Shown: positions 1 to 11,415, numbered from the stretch's first letter. The stretch is DNA of 64,000 nucleotides from Pogonophryne albipinna (GCA_028583405.1 JAPTMU010000032.1:893001-957000); one strand, 5' to 3'. A program made the numbers and translations. The notes: a model not told the origin generated them from the sequence alone.

Positions 1-476
1 GTACGAACAGTCAGCACACTCAGCACGGATAGTGCGCGCAACATGATTGCAGCGTCCAGGCAGTTCCCGTTCGAGCATATGCCTTGAGTTGCACAGAGCT
101 CCAACGATCCATCACAGTGTCTCTCCACACACACACACACACACACACACCCACACACACACACGCACACGCACGCGCGCACACACACACGCACTCTGTA
201 TTGTATGAGAGAGGTTCCAGGTTGAATTGAGGTGGATATTTTTAATGTTCAGAGGTTATGTTTAATAGTCATGAAAATATTTGTCATTGATAAAATGATA
301 ATAAACAAACATTTGCATAAAGCATATTTGTCCACTCATATATAAGAGTATTAAAAACTTAAAATATCCCTCTAAGGTACATTTAGAACAGATAAAAAAT
401 GTGCGATTAATCGCGATTAACTATGGACAATCATGCGATTGATCGCGATTAAATATTTTAATCGACTGACAGCCCT
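1..476 (-). mobile_element. hAT-type DNA transposon, partial copy cut by the window edge
   Basis: This stretch is the reverse complement of the first half of the complete element at 59416-60313. The shared parts are the block next to the CA repeat, the TAATCGCGATTAA-like AT-rich subterminal region, and the terminal CGACTGACAGCCCT. The last terminal base is changed (T for A), and the left half lies outside the window. No coding capacity is seen; it is probably a non-autonomous hAT. Confidence 0.75.
126..196. repeat. Imperfect CA/CG microsatellite inside the hAT copy
   Basis: An alternating CA run with CG and GC interruptions. It sits at the same place within the element as the long GT run at 59632-59797 of the second copy, so the simple repeat travels with the transposon. 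Confidence 0.85.
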
Positions 477-1308
477 TGTAATTATATCTAAAAACACAAG
501 ACGTTAATTACCTGTACTCAGTGCGCCATATTGTCTGTTGTCTGTTCTCTGTAAAGCTCCATGTCTAATTAAATATCCTTGTGTCAGCGTCTCAAGTGTT
601 GGGCGCGCTCTCTTCTGACCATATTTGGAAGTACAACTTCCTACAACTTCCTACAGGTTCAACCTCCACCGGCTGCGGCTGCAGCTGGACCCTTCTCTCA
701 AAAGGTGGGCCATTTTGACTTCATGCTCCAATGAGCAGCTCTCATAGGAAAGAACGAGACCCCGCCTCCCACGCTGTATCCAGTTCTTATTATACATCCT
801 TGGGTGATACTAGGCTTGTTTGAGATGAGCTGCGTCTCGCCTCGAAAGTAGACGAGAATAGCCGATTGCAGCCGGGGGAGGTCTCAAAAAGCTTGTCTGA
901 AGCAAGCCCCCAGGAAGTGTGCCGGACTCTGATGAAAATATTCGTTGTGTCCAAACGGCGTTAATACAATTTCCGTATCAGTCCGTGACGTCATTGGGCC
1001 CAGAAAGACTTTTCCCCATTGACTAACACTGGGAAAGAAACGTCTGTAAATCAGCGGCTAATTTTTTTTAAACTAAATAAACTACCCAGTATGAACAATT
1101 GTATAGCCCTTATTATAATCATTAGGTACTTAAAGTTGTAAAATGCACTAAAAGCCGAATCTAGATTTGTTTTCTGTCTCCATTAATTCTACTGAGCCGA
1201 GGTTGCGGTCCAATAGTCAATTTAGCTTAGGAACCTTCCTAACCGAGTGAAATTACCCGGAAGTACGTGAGTGGCAGCCATGATAAGTGCCGTTCCAATT
1301 ATCTAGAT
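477..1308. other. Unassigned intergenic DNA with a dispersed repeat
   Basis: No exon or recognisable protein similarity. A block at about 696-790 (GGGCCATTTTG, AATGAGCAGCTCTCAT, GAACGAGACCCCGCCTCC) recurs at about 3040-3119, so part of this stretch is an unnamed repeat family. The stretch is continued by 2292-3257 on the far side of the hAT insertion. Confidence 0.5.
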
Positions 1309-1621
1309 CAGTGGTTCCCAAACTTTTTCTTTCAGGCCCCCCCTTTGGAGAAAAAAAAACACAAGTCAGGCTCAGTGGTGACGCCAGAGATTTGTTTTGG
1401 GGGTGCTGTGGGGTAGCTTGACGTTTCATAGAGGGTGCTCAAACATTAAGGGTTTCCCATTAATGTACCGTTCGCTACAGAGGAATGTTCTACTGCAACA
1501 CTCCCCACGCAAATACACAACGTACCCGCAACTGTTACAATGAAGGCTCGATAATCAGCTCACGGCATATAAGTGAAAGCAGGGGTAAAGTGCTATTTTT
1601 ATAGGTCGTGTGTGGACCTTA

Positions 1622-1745
1622 CATAGGGGGGTCCGGGGGCAAGCTCCCCCGGGAAGATTTATTTTTAAATATTGAAGTTAAATGCATCAATCTGGTGCAC
1701 TTTGAGAGCAAAATGAAGAGATCTATGGATACCTCTCTCAACACC
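1622..1745 (+). repeat. Dispersed block shared by three hAT-like remnants
   Basis: A C/G-rich GGGGGTCCGGGGG stretch, then the AATGCATCAATCTGGTGCAC region, then CCATATGAAA. The same order appears in reverse complement at about 25228-25352 and 45524-45664. It is probably an internal segment of one hAT family. Confidence 0.65.
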
Positions 1746-1794
1746 CATATGAAACAGAACTGTAAACAGATTTCCTTTTTCTTTATTTTTAAAA

Positions 1795-1925
1795 CATCAC
1801 AACATAAGACAACAAATACACGCAGCATACATACTTAGGAATAAGGAATAAAGGAATAAGGAATTCCTTTATTCCTTATTCCTAAGTATGTATGCTGCGT
1901 GTATTTGTTGTCTTATGTTGTGATG
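1795..1925. repeat. Perfect 60-bp-arm palindrome
   Basis: The left arm 1795-1854 and right arm 1866-1925 are exact reverse complements, separated by an 11-bp spacer. The arms begin and end with CATCACAACATAAG and its complement. No mismatch was found, which suggests a recent inverted duplication or an assembly artefact. Confidence 0.9.
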
Positions 1926-2291
1926 CTTTTATTTTTTGTTTTGATGGCACCCTTGAAAGGGAGAAGCATTTATTATTATCTCATTGTACATGTATAATGA
2001 CATTAAACGATTCTATTTATTGATATTTTACAAATCACCCTTTTAAACTTATTCTTTTTTTACTGTCATATAGTATTTTATAACTTAGATGACCAAATAT
2101 GTACATATGCTGACAGTTATTTTACAGTTATTTTACTCTTATTTTTACTCATCTCCTATTTCATAGTCTTTTATTATTATTATCATTTTTTTTTTAAATT
2201 CCTTGATTTTATTTATTTTTGATTTTATTAATCTGTGTGAATATTTGCTGTCCTGTCATGCCTCTGCGCCCCCCCATTTTGGGAACCACTG

Positions 2292-3257
2292 CTCTAGATG
2301 ATAGGAAAGGAGGTTTCAAACTTCCTTTATAACCTCCTTTAGCTTAAGAAACACTGGACCTCCCTTTACGAAAGGAGAGGAGAAAATGCTGCCCCACAAT
2401 GCCTTGCGGCCGCAGCATTTGCCGTCACACAACAGTCGGCCGTTCACGGAAACAACCGATTATGACCGAGAAATTATATCATGAAATTAACGGTGCTTAT
2501 TAAGCTTTTTAAAACATATGTGGTAAGTTGCCAAAGTGCTTTGTTCTGAACGTTCATCAGTATTATAATCAAAAAGAGAAATATGAACGTTAGTTTTTAC
2601 TGAAATGATCAAATAAAGTCAACATTTCACAGTCTTTACTGAGCTGTGTGGGGTTTGTTCAACTTTTAAAAGATGTTTGAATGGTGATATACAGAGTGAT
2701 AGATGTTAAGGACTAACGTTTATAATAAATACAGTATTGATTTTAAGATCTGTTCATACAATCATACGTATTGGGATCATTTGTATTAATGTGGACCCGA
2801 GGAAGAGGGGGACGAGCATAAGTTTCACTTTCCTTTTTATTTAAATTCCAACTTTGGTCATGAAGAATATGTTTCTCTGTTGTCCACGTTCATAAAGCAA
2901 AGCAACAGCATCAGAGCACGGTGCAGAGTCTCTATGGGGCGGGGCTTAAGGGGTGCATGCTCTGTGAGCGCACATATGGGTTCTTCTGCTCTGAAAGCTA
3001 GGCATTACGGGTAATCTGTGACGTTTCGCTCTCTCAAAAGTTGGGCCATTTTGTCATCATGCGCCAATGAGCAGCTCTCATTGGAAAGAACGAGACCCCG
3101 CCTCCGACACTGTATCCTACTGTAGTCCAAACATCAGCTCCTAACGTCTAACCCTATCGTCTATCCCTTGACCTCTGAGTGAAACGTCACGGGGTTAAGG
3201 GATAGTGGATAGGAGAATTCAAAAGGACTTAGGAGAAGAGACTGCGGTACTTTAGAG
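2292..3257. other. Unassigned intergenic DNA
   Basis: No exon seen. Contains the second copy (about 3040-3119) of the block described at 696-790. Otherwise unrecognised. Confidence 0.5.
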
Positions 3258-3495
3258 CAGTGGTTCTCAACTGGTGGGTCGCGACGGACCCGTTTCCAGT
3301 GGGGATGTGTGAGTGAAGACATTTATTTTGAAAAAAAAGAATTCTTTTTTTTTTTTAAGTCAAACTTTTATTTTGAAGGCCCGATTTTCTAATGCTGTGC
3401 ATGCACTAGGCGTTGGACTGGAAGTACCAGAGGCCATAAACTGCTTTGAAAACTTCTATCACGTAGTGATCATCTTCTCAATAAAACAATTTAAC
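3258..3495. mobile_element. hAT terminal fragment
   Basis: Begins CAGTGGTTCTCAACTGGTGG followed by GTCGCGAC, the kind of left terminus found in many fish hAT elements. A matching right terminus was not found, so it is treated as a truncated relic. Confidence 0.5.
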
Positions 3496-4449
3496 CAGAG
3501 GTGGGAGAAGTACTCAGATCTTGTACTTAAGAAACTACCAGAGTGTATGAATACTTAGATAAAGTAAAAGTCCTGCATTCAAAATGTTTCTCAACTACAA
3601 AAGTATTCGTACCTAAATATACTTAAAGTAAAAGCAGTGATTGTGCAGATTGGTCCATTTCAGAATAATATATATGATATGTTTTATAATGATAGATCAT
3701 GAAAGTGTTCTCAAAGCTGGTGAAGGTGCAGCTAGTTTGAATGACTTTGTATACTGCAGGGTAGCTTGTGGATTTACTCCAGGTGGAACTAAAGTCTGAT
3801 TTAACACTTGATTATATTTCACATCATTCATCCACATCTGTGAAGTAACTAAAGGTATTCAATACATGTAGTGGAGGAAAAGTACACCATTTACCTTGAA
3901 ATACTCAAGTAAAGTACAAGTATCTCCAAACTGTACTTAAAGTGGACCTATTATGCTATATTGGAAAAATATATTGTAGGTTCATACCTATATAAAACAT
4001 GTCTGTGAAGTTTTTTGCTTAAAATACCAAACAGATCACCCATTGTAGCCATGCCTCATACAGCTCATACCCCTCTTTTGCAGCCCTGTTAAGGCCCGGA
4101 CACACCGGGTCGATTTTCGGCGTCGATCGATGTCTGGCCGTCGATGAGCGTCCTGTCGCCCTACTCAGATTGGTGTGTCCTAAAGGCCATCGGCAAAAGA
4201 AATCACTCTGATTGGCTGTTCAGCTTAGCGAATCAGTGCATGAGAAGCAAAACGGACGTGAGGGACCCAAACAAACGATTAAGAAGGCATTTCTGAGATT
4301 TCATTTAACTCACGCAGTCTGTTCTTCTTCTCTCATTGTATCACGCAGTCTGTCTTCCGGTTGTTGCCTCTTTTGAATGAAGAATACACACTACCGCCGC
4401 CTGCTGGTAAGGAGAGTTATTGCCACTCACGCATGCGCAGTGCGTACGT

Positions 4450-5831
4450 CAGGGATCACCAACTACATTTGTCCAAGGGCCAAAATGTATCCAATAGACA
4501 CTATCGCGGGCCGGGGGGGTACAGGTACTGCATAAAGCTTAGCAGACTATTCACGCTACCGAAGGATCACTTCTAGGCAGGGTTGGGAGGGTTACTTTGT
4601 AAATGTGATCAGTTACTGATTTCTGAATACATGCTCTGAAAGTAATCAGAATACAGTTACGTGTCTTATAAAAGTAACGTGTTCAGGTTACTTTTAGAAT
4701 ACTTTTGGAATACTTTCTTTTTCCATAACTAACAGATGGGTATGTTTTGGTGAGCAGGAGACACTTGTTTTACTGTTTTAATGGCTTATCAAGAACTCAA
4801 ACACAACATCTTGGTGTCATTCTGGACAGCTCTCTCATCACCCGGACTGCATTCTTTGTACTGTCTTAAAACCTTTCCTTGGAATATGTTATGAATTGTA
4901 AGGTGTCCTTGGGTGCTTTGAAAGGCGCCCCTAAATAGAATGAATCATCATTATTATTATTATTATTATTATCTGAAACGATGTAATAACTTTTAAAACT
5001 TGTTCCAGTCACTTGCCCCATGCATTCAGCAGCAGCAGGCCATTCACTTTGATTTGATCCCGTTATAAATGTCATCATTTCGACAATAAAGAAATGCTAC
5101 ATCAACGTTATCTTGCACATTTTATCTAACCATCTCCGTTTCTAACTTTCAATATATTTTAAAAGAGATCTCTCTCTCTCATCTGCGTGCGGGGGCGGGG
5201 CCTCACAGACACGCTGCATCTCTCTCTCGCTCACAGACATGCTGCAGCGCTGTGCAGTGTGCACACAGTTCTGCCGGTAATGAATATTACCTTTTGTGAG
5301 GAAACTTTTCCACCAATAATTCCAATAAGTATTCCAAAATGTATTCACTTCAGGTTTACGAAAGTAACTGTAATCAGATTACTCGTTTTTCAAATGTAAC
5401 GCCAGCTGAATACAGTTAGCCTACTTGATTTTTGTATTCTGATTACGTCACGGCGTTACATGTATTCCGTTACAACCCAACCCTGCTTCTAGGCTACTGT
5501 CCCGCAGCTCCTGCCTCTCTGTTGGACTCTGTCGCAGCGGGGCTACTGCTGTGGTGCGGAGCGCACAAAGGAGACTCTTCACAACGAAGGATCACTTCTT
5601 CTTCAAAGCAGGGAAGGTTTCGCAGTACGCAGTCTACTGTCCCGCAGCTGCTGCCTCTCTGTTGGACTCCGGTACTGCACATTACTCACGAGACGTTGTA
5701 AAAAAAAAAATGGGTGGGGGGCGAAAGCAGTAACCACTCCGCCAACGCCACAGTCACCCCCGTCGTGCGGGCCGGATGAGAATGTCTGGCGGGCCGGATG
5801 TGGCCCGCGGGCCGCCAGTTGGTGGTCACTG
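4450..5831. mobile_element. Nest level 4: hAT element, perfect 8-bp duplication
   Basis: Ends CAGGGATCACCAACT and AGTTGGTGGTCACTG, flanked by GCGTACGT on both sides (4442-4449, 5832-5839). Near its ends it carries the GGGCCGG / GCGGGCCGCCAG motifs common in fish hAT elements. No transposase reading frame is seen. Confidence 0.9.
4578..5485. mobile_element. Nest level 5 (innermost): hAT element, perfect 8-bp duplication
   Basis: Ends CAGGGTTGGGAGGGTTACTTT-like and GTTACAACCCAACCCTG, flanked by CTTCTAGG at 4570-4577 and 5486-5493. About 908 bp, non-coding, and the youngest insertion in the stack. Confidence 0.9.
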
Positions 5832-6737
5832 GCGTACGTGCTACTTGGCCGTCGGCTGAAGTCTTTGCGGTGTGTTCCAGTGTGACTGTTGGCCAAGACG
5901 CAGGAAACGTGAGGCGACACAACAATCGGGTCCGTCGGGACGTGTTCTTTGGTGTCAGTTTGGTGTGTCTGGGCCTTTAGAGAAACGCGGATTTTGGGTC
6001 CTTAGCTTGAAAAAAATAGAAAGAGGAGGCGGAGCTAATGCCTGATCAGATTTCTACCAGAGATAAAGTTAAATTCGGCTCTGATAAAACGCCAGCCTGT
6101 TCTAAACCTCATCAAGGATTATTTCTGAAACAGTATGGAGCTCAAATGCTTTGTCTCTTGCGGGTTTATCACAAGGTGAGTTCCTTTTTTTATTTCCTGC
6201 TTTTTAAACACATGTGCTCTACAGTACAGTGTTAGCGAGGCTTGCTAATGTAAACAAAGACAAGATTACGTCCAAAACACGTCAGGCATTGTTTCTGATA
6301 GCAACTTTCTGTGGGTCCACCGCCAATTTGACGTCATATCGGAAGCAAATCCGTATCCGCTCGTTGTACCCCCGTTTTTAAAAGATTTGGGTACGGAGGA
6401 AAAGAGAAAAGGTTTTATTTTCTGACGCTGGCTGAGTTCCCCGACACACCGGGGACACATATTTATTTAAGACATCAAAAAGTGCATTTTGCATTATAGG
6501 TCCCCTTTAAGTACAGCACTTGAGTAAATGTACTTAGTTACTTTACACCACTGCCTTTAACCTGCCCTCACTCTAAAATACAGGCTACATTGTATCAAAA
6601 CAATAGGACATGTTTGCTTGCAACAGTTTAGAGGGGGTATACAATATATTGTATTGCGTTTGAAGAGGGACATATACATTTATGTTTCTTGCTTTCTTTT
6701 TTTATCGGTCAAACGGATCTTTAACATGCATCAATTA

Positions 6738-6936
6738 GGGAGGCGTGTGGTGCAGAGGGTTGTGCGTTGGTGTTCGGATCAGGGGGTCACAGATTCAAAA
6801 CCCACTGCAGTCAGCATGTCGTTGTGTCCCTGAGACACTTCACCCCACATTGCTCCTGTGGGGATTGCCCACAGTATTGAGTATGTCAGTCGCTTTGGAC
6901 AAAAAGCGTCTAACAAGTGACATGTAATGTAATCAA
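6738..6936 (+). mobile_element. tRNA-derived SINE
   Basis: The head resembles RNA polymerase III A and B boxes (GTGGTGCAGAGGGTTGTGCG and AGATTCAAAACCC). The 3' body GTCGCTTTGGACAAAAAGCG, then the TGACATGTAATGTAAT tail, is typical of an abundant fish SINE group. There is a short A-rich stretch after it. Confidence 0.75.
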
Positions 6937-7662
6937 TTGAATCCCAAATCCCAAAAAATAAATAAAATAAAATAAAACAATAAAATCTGTAAAGAAGTTA
7001 CATACTGTATGTGCGTTACTTCTTATAGTATGTTACAATGCTTTCTGTGAAGTTTGCCAATAACATTGGTGCTCCACTACTAGTCCTGGTTACATTTATG
7101 ATAGTATAATGTTAATATTTAAAATATCTCTTTAATGTAACTGTTTCTTTAGTCAACATGTGTAATTTTCTCCACATTATGTCTCAGAGTCCAGAGGGGC
7201 AGCACCTCAATATGGGCTCAGAACAGTCTCATAATACACACATGCACACAGAAGGATTCACACTTGTATTTCATGATCCGCAAAAGGATTCACACACTTG
7301 TATTTCCGGATCCACACTTGTGTTTTTCAATGCACACACAAATGTGTTCCGTTTCATATACATGTAAATAAAATGTGTATTTTTGATCCTCACATATTAG
7401 TTTTCCGTTTAAATCCCCTGAACCTGCAAACACACACCGCTTCCTGTGCACGGATCGCTGTGCATTCGTGTGTGGGTTTTTTGAGACTCCCCTGACGGTC
7501 ACCCGATTCGTACTTGTAATTTTTTCTATCTATAGCCAATCAGATGTCTCCTCAATTCTAAGCCAATCACATGAGTGCGCCCCCACGAGGGTATGATTTC
7601 TTGCGTTCATGACGTAGCACTTCATGTACGCATTTTGCGCTGTCCATGGAGCCTGCCTGCAG

Positions 7663-7980
7663 GCGCTAATCTCAGGACACCTCCACTCTCAGTACATTGC
7701 CACTTTCCGAACAACAAATGCACGCAAATACAAGCTTTTATATTATTAAGGTACAGCGTCACTTCCCGTGGGTGCTAGACAAGTGAACTGTCAACGGGGG
7801 GGGCCTCGCTGCGGGGAAACGGTGGACCTCTGTCGCCTGTCAGAGCAACTTCAGATGGCCAGTCCGCCCCTGCCGGTACCGAGGTGGGCCGATCGAGCTA
7901 ATCTCAGGACACCTCCACTCTCAGTACAGCGCCACTTTCCGAACAGGTAATGCACGGAAATAAAATATTTTATATTATTA
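7663..7980 (+). repeat. Internal direct duplication in the left arm region
   Basis: A block of about 85 bp beginning GCTAATCTCAGGACACCTCC and running through CACTTTCCGAACA occurs at about 7663-7750 and again at about 7899-7980. A G-rich linker separates the copies, and an AT-rich microsatellite follows. Confidence 0.75.
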
Positions 7981-8500
7981 TTATTATTAATAATAATAAT
8001 ATATATATAAATAAAAACATCTTGGATTTTAGTTACACCCGCTATTGATTAATTTTGTCAACATTGGACCTTGACACCGTCCACATAGCTATAGTGAAAT
8101 AATATAATCGAAAACATTAAGCCTCTTTGATTTAAGAATCAGAGCTGAACCCTCTCTGCCATCTCATATAACACCAGTGGCGAACCGTCAGGGCCTTCAA
8201 GGTATTCAGAGAATACCCTGGAACACTCAGATAAAACAAACAAAAAATCGATTTAATTATATAAATAAAATGTAATAAAATGTATATAAAATGAATAAAT
8301 GAGAATCGTATCTGTGTTGTTGATCTGTAATATTACAGTGTTACGTTGATTTGTTTGTCCTTCTCGGACCATGCACTACGCCAGGGCTTCTCAAACTCCG
8401 GACCAAGGTCCGGATCCGGACCGAACTGCAAATCAATCCGGACCGAACCCTGTGTCCCATTATAAAAAAATAAAGAATTTCTGATTCTGATGTAAATTAA

Positions 8501-9181
8501 AGTGGACCTATTATAATATATTGTAGGGCCATACCTATACAAAACATGTCTGTGAAGTTTTTTGCTGAAAATACCAAACATTTCACCCGTTGTAGCCATG
8601 CCTCATACTGCTCAAACCCGTCTTTTGCAGCCCTGTTAGAGAAACGCGGATTTTGGGTCCTTAGAAAAAGAAAAAAAAGGAGGCGGAGCTAATGCCTGAT
8701 CAGAATTATACCGGAGATAAAGTTAAATTCTGCTGTGATAAAATGCCATCCTGTTCTAAATCACATCAAAGATTATTTCTGAAACAGTATGGAGCTCAAA
8801 TGCTTTTTCTCTTGTGGGTTTATCACAAGGTGAGTTCCTTTTTTTATTTCCTGCTTTTTAAACACATGTGCTCTACAGTACAGGTTAGCTCTGTGTGTTA
8901 GCGAGGCTTGCCAATGTAAACAAAGACGAGATTAAGTCCAAAACACGTCAGGCATTGTTTCTGATAGCAATTTTCTGTGGGTCCGCTCCTCATTTGATGT
9001 CAGATCGGCAGCAAATCTGTATCCGCTCGTTGTACCCCTGTTTTTAAAAGATTTGTGTAGCCTACGGAGGAAAAGAGAGAGGGTTTTATTTTCTGAGGCT
9101 GCGTGAGTTCCCCGACACACCGGGGACACATATTTATGTATAAAAGACATCACAAAGTGCATTTTGCATGATTGGTCCCCT
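8501..9181. mobile_element. Second-nest level 4: TTAA-flanked element, intact copy
   Basis: Ends AGTGGACCTATTATAATA and GATTGGTCCCCT with TTAA at 8497-8500 and 9182-9185. It is the same family as 3941-6506 and 59373-60764. Its uninterrupted body proves the insertion in the 3941 copy. Confidence 0.85.
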
Positions 9182-9480
9182 TTAATGTATATTTTCTTGT
9201 GTCTGATGCGTTGTGAGAATGAACGTGCATATATATTTACTTGTGTGCGCGAGCGTGACACACATTGCAGACCGCAAGTTAACCGCAAGTTTACCTTGAC
9301 TTTCTAATGCTTCTAATGCCATTTTTGCCGAGGTTCAAGGCATTGGAATGGCTACAGACAAACAGTGCCATTTCTCCCACTAGTTCAAGCCATCATACTG
9401 AATGTGTGTGTGTATACAGGGGCTCCGTTTACCGACAGGCAAGTGCTTGGACCAGAAGGGGGCCCCCAAATAAAGTAGAT

Positions 9481-9600
9481 TAATCCAATCCAATCCAATC
9501 CAACTTTATTTATATAGCACTTTAAAACCTCCAGACCAAAGTGCTGTACAGAGAGATACATAAAATATAAAATCACACAGCTCAGCTCACAAAACATAAA
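9481..9600 (-). mobile_element. LINE 3' tail, L2-like
   Basis: Four tandem ATCCA pentamers run into CTTTATTTATATAGCACTTT and CCAAAGTGCTGTACA. This is the same 3' terminus seen at about 39195-39310 and at 52680, the latter attached to a reverse transcriptase fragment. Orientation is minus. No coding part is left. Confidence 0.65.
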
Positions 9601-10939
9601 ATAAATAAATAAATTTAAAATAAAAGATGCAAACACAAAACAAACCAGAATAAACGTAACAATTTCAAAAATAAAATAAAAAACAAAAACATAAAAAAAG
9701 ATTAAGAAGGTCCACAGCAACGACAACATGAAACACCCTTTAATTTACTGCAACGACATGTCGGGAAACCCCCTCAAGGGGGCCCCATGCATAGCGCGCC
9801 GAAACTGCTTCTTAATTTCAGTCTCGTTGCTCCGCTCCGGGGGTGGGGGGGGGGGGGGGGGAACTTTACTGGCATTGATCCGGACCATTGACCTTGTATG
9901 AAATTCACAAGTGGACCTTTAACAAAAAAGTTTGAGTACCCATGCACTACGCATTTCAGTGGTTTTGTGTTAGAAAATAAAGCAACCAATCAGATCTTGT
10001 TCTGGGTCTCTGGGTAGAATATCCTTCAACCAAGGTATTCTACATCCTTGATAGAATGCCCTGGCCGTTGCACTGAATGAGAGCGTACGTTTGGACTGAC
10101 AGTTTGATCAACCAATCATATATTGATTTGTAGCCAATGGGCGTATTCTTTCAGAGTTCCCCTCGGTTCCAGGGTGCTCTAGAAGGCCCGCTAGTTAACT
10201 GGCTCGAGACGGAGGATCTAGATGAATGCGACGAAGCAATTCATGCCGTTTTATTGTTTTTAACGTTGAAATGACAAGTGCAACAGGTGAAGATGAAGTT
10301 GTTGCGGAATTGTTGTGAAACCCTTTTCAAGACGACAATTCAGTGAAAAGACGGACATTATAATGCCGCGGAGGGGGGCGGCGGCGGGGGGTAGACACGG
10401 TTCGCCACACTCACACACTTCCTTATTCATCTTTGAATAATAATACACTAAAAATACAGACGACTATGCTACGGTCCTTCGGTCCTGAGATTAGCGCCTG
10501 CAGGCTCCATGGCCCTGTCATCTCCGGACAGCGCAAAATGCATATGAAGTGCCATGTCATGAACGCAATAAATCATACCCTCATGTGATTGGCTTAGAAT
10601 GAAGGAGACATCTGATTGGCTATAGATAGAAAAAATTACAAGTACGAATCTGGTGACCGTCAGGGGAGTCTCAAAAAACCCACACACGAATGCACAGCGA
10701 TCCGTGCACAGGAAGAGGTTTGTGTTTGCAGGTTCAGAGGTTTTAAACGGAAAACTAATATGTGAGGATCAAAAATACACATGTAAAACTTTTTTCTGTA
10801 TTTGGATTTTATTTACATGTATATGAAACGGAACACATTTGTGTGCATTGAAAAACACAAGTGTGGCTCCGGAAATACAAGTGTGAATCCTTTTGTGTGC
10901 ATGTGTGTATTATGAGACTGTTCTGAGCCCATACCTCAA

Positions 10940-11415
10940 GCGTTGATCCCATGCCACCACATGCTCAGATGATGAGTAAGGAAGTCCATTTTACAATTAC
11001 TTTATTTCAGAATTTTCATTTCTAATCTCTGGTTGCAGTTAGTTTCCATGCATTATTATTTTCCTCAAATAATCCTGTTTGAAAGCCTACTTTTTTACAT
11101 TCTTGGACAAGCAATACATACAAGTGAGATTTATGAAAACAGGATCACTTTTACATCTAAAAAAAACCATTAAGGTAAGGCGGTGAGGAGGTCTAACTTT
11201 TGAGTTTTGCTAAAATAAATCTTCCCCAAGACAGAGCTAAAGTGACCTGCAGGAGATCTGCATCCCTCGAGATCCAACCTCTCCTTTTCTCTGTCTCTCC
11301 TCCTCTTTCTGTGTTTGTTTAATTCCCCTACATGTGAATTATGTGTCTCAGTCCTACCTTTTGTGTCTTTGTGTTCTCTTTCCAGCTTGTTATATCTCTC
11401 ACACGCTCCGCCCTC
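10940..11415. other. Unassigned intergenic DNA
   Basis: AT-rich at first, then a pyrimidine-rich stretch (about 11280-11330). No exon or repeat recognised. Confidence 0.5.

Larger units (their letters stand above)
1309..2291. mobile_element. Non-autonomous hAT element with 8-bp target duplication
   Basis: Terminal inverted repeats CAGTGGTTCCCAAACTTTTT and TTTTGGGAACCACTG bound 983 bp. The flanks are ATCTAGAT (1301-1308) and CTCTAGAT (2292-2299), a 7/8 match to an 8-bp hAT target-site duplication. The interior is AT-rich with no transposase. It includes a perfect palindrome (1795-1925) and a block shared with two other sites in the window (1622-1745). Confidence 0.85.
4092..5976. mobile_element. 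Nest level 3: Harbinger-like element with 3-bp TTA duplication
   Basis: Inverted ends AGGCCCGGACACACC and GGTGTGTCTGGGCCT, flanked by TTA at 4089-4091 and 5977-5979. The paralogous site near 8633 reads straight through CCCTGTTAGAGAAAC, confirming the insertion point and the duplicated TTA. A 3-bp TWA duplication is characteristic of PIF/Harbinger; no transposase gene is seen. Confidence 0.8.
3941..6506. mobile_element. Nest level 2: TTAA-flanked element
   Basis: Ends AGTGGACCTATTATGC and GCATTATAGGTCCCCT, with TTAA at both flanks (3937-3940 and 6507-6510). It is homologous along its own sequence to the uninterrupted copy at 8501-9181, which provides the empty site for the insertion at 4092-5976. 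The TTAA target suggests Kolobok or piggyBac mobilisation; no transposase is present. Confidence 0.85.
3496..6553. mobile_element. Outermost element of a five-deep nest: hAT-like MITE
   Basis: Left end CAGAGGTGGGAGAAGTACT and right end AGTTACTTTACACCACTG. The flanks AATTTAAC (3488-3495) and CCTTTAAC (6554-6561) agree at 6 of 8 bases, as in a decayed 8-bp duplication. The body (repeated AAGTAAAAGT and TACTCAAGTA words) matches the compact copy at 17981-18500. Only about 490 bp is its own sequence; the rest is the insertion at 3941-6506. Confidence 0.8.
8382..9944. mobile_element. Second-nest level 3: hAT element
   Basis: Left end CAGGGCTTCTCAAACTCCGG; right end AAGTTTGAGTACCCATG. Exact 8-bp CACTACGC lies on both sides (8374-8381, 9945-9952). 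Contains the TTAA element at 8501-9181 and a LINE 3' tail at about 9481-9600. Confidence 0.85.
8175..10410. mobile_element. Second-nest level 2: hAT-like element
   Basis: Left end CAGTGGCGAACCGTCAGG; right end CACGGTTCGCCACAC, nearly its complement. The flanks TATAACAC and TCACACAC match at only 5 of 8 bases, so the boundaries are approximate. Non-coding. Confidence 0.55.
7211..10933. mobile_element. Long-inverted-repeat element of uncertain superfamily
   Basis: Arms of roughly 450-470 bp (about 7211-7680 and 10480-10933) are inverted copies of each other. They start TATGGGCTCAGAACAGTCTC and end with its complement. CCTCAA lies immediately outside both ends (7205-7210, 10934-10939), a possible 6-bp target duplication. 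No transposase is recognised; the centre is filled by later insertions (8175-10410). Long arms could indicate a Mutator-like or foldback element, but the duplication length does not settle it. Confidence 0.7.

Noticed and set aside
1608..1838. Overlapping short frames on both strands at the palindrome
   Set aside because: Non-coding hAT interior and palindrome arm; no protein similarity.
5603..5925. 105- and 79-codon - strand frames in the inner hAT elements
   Set aside because: Cover the terminal repeat regions and element junctions; no transposase similarity.
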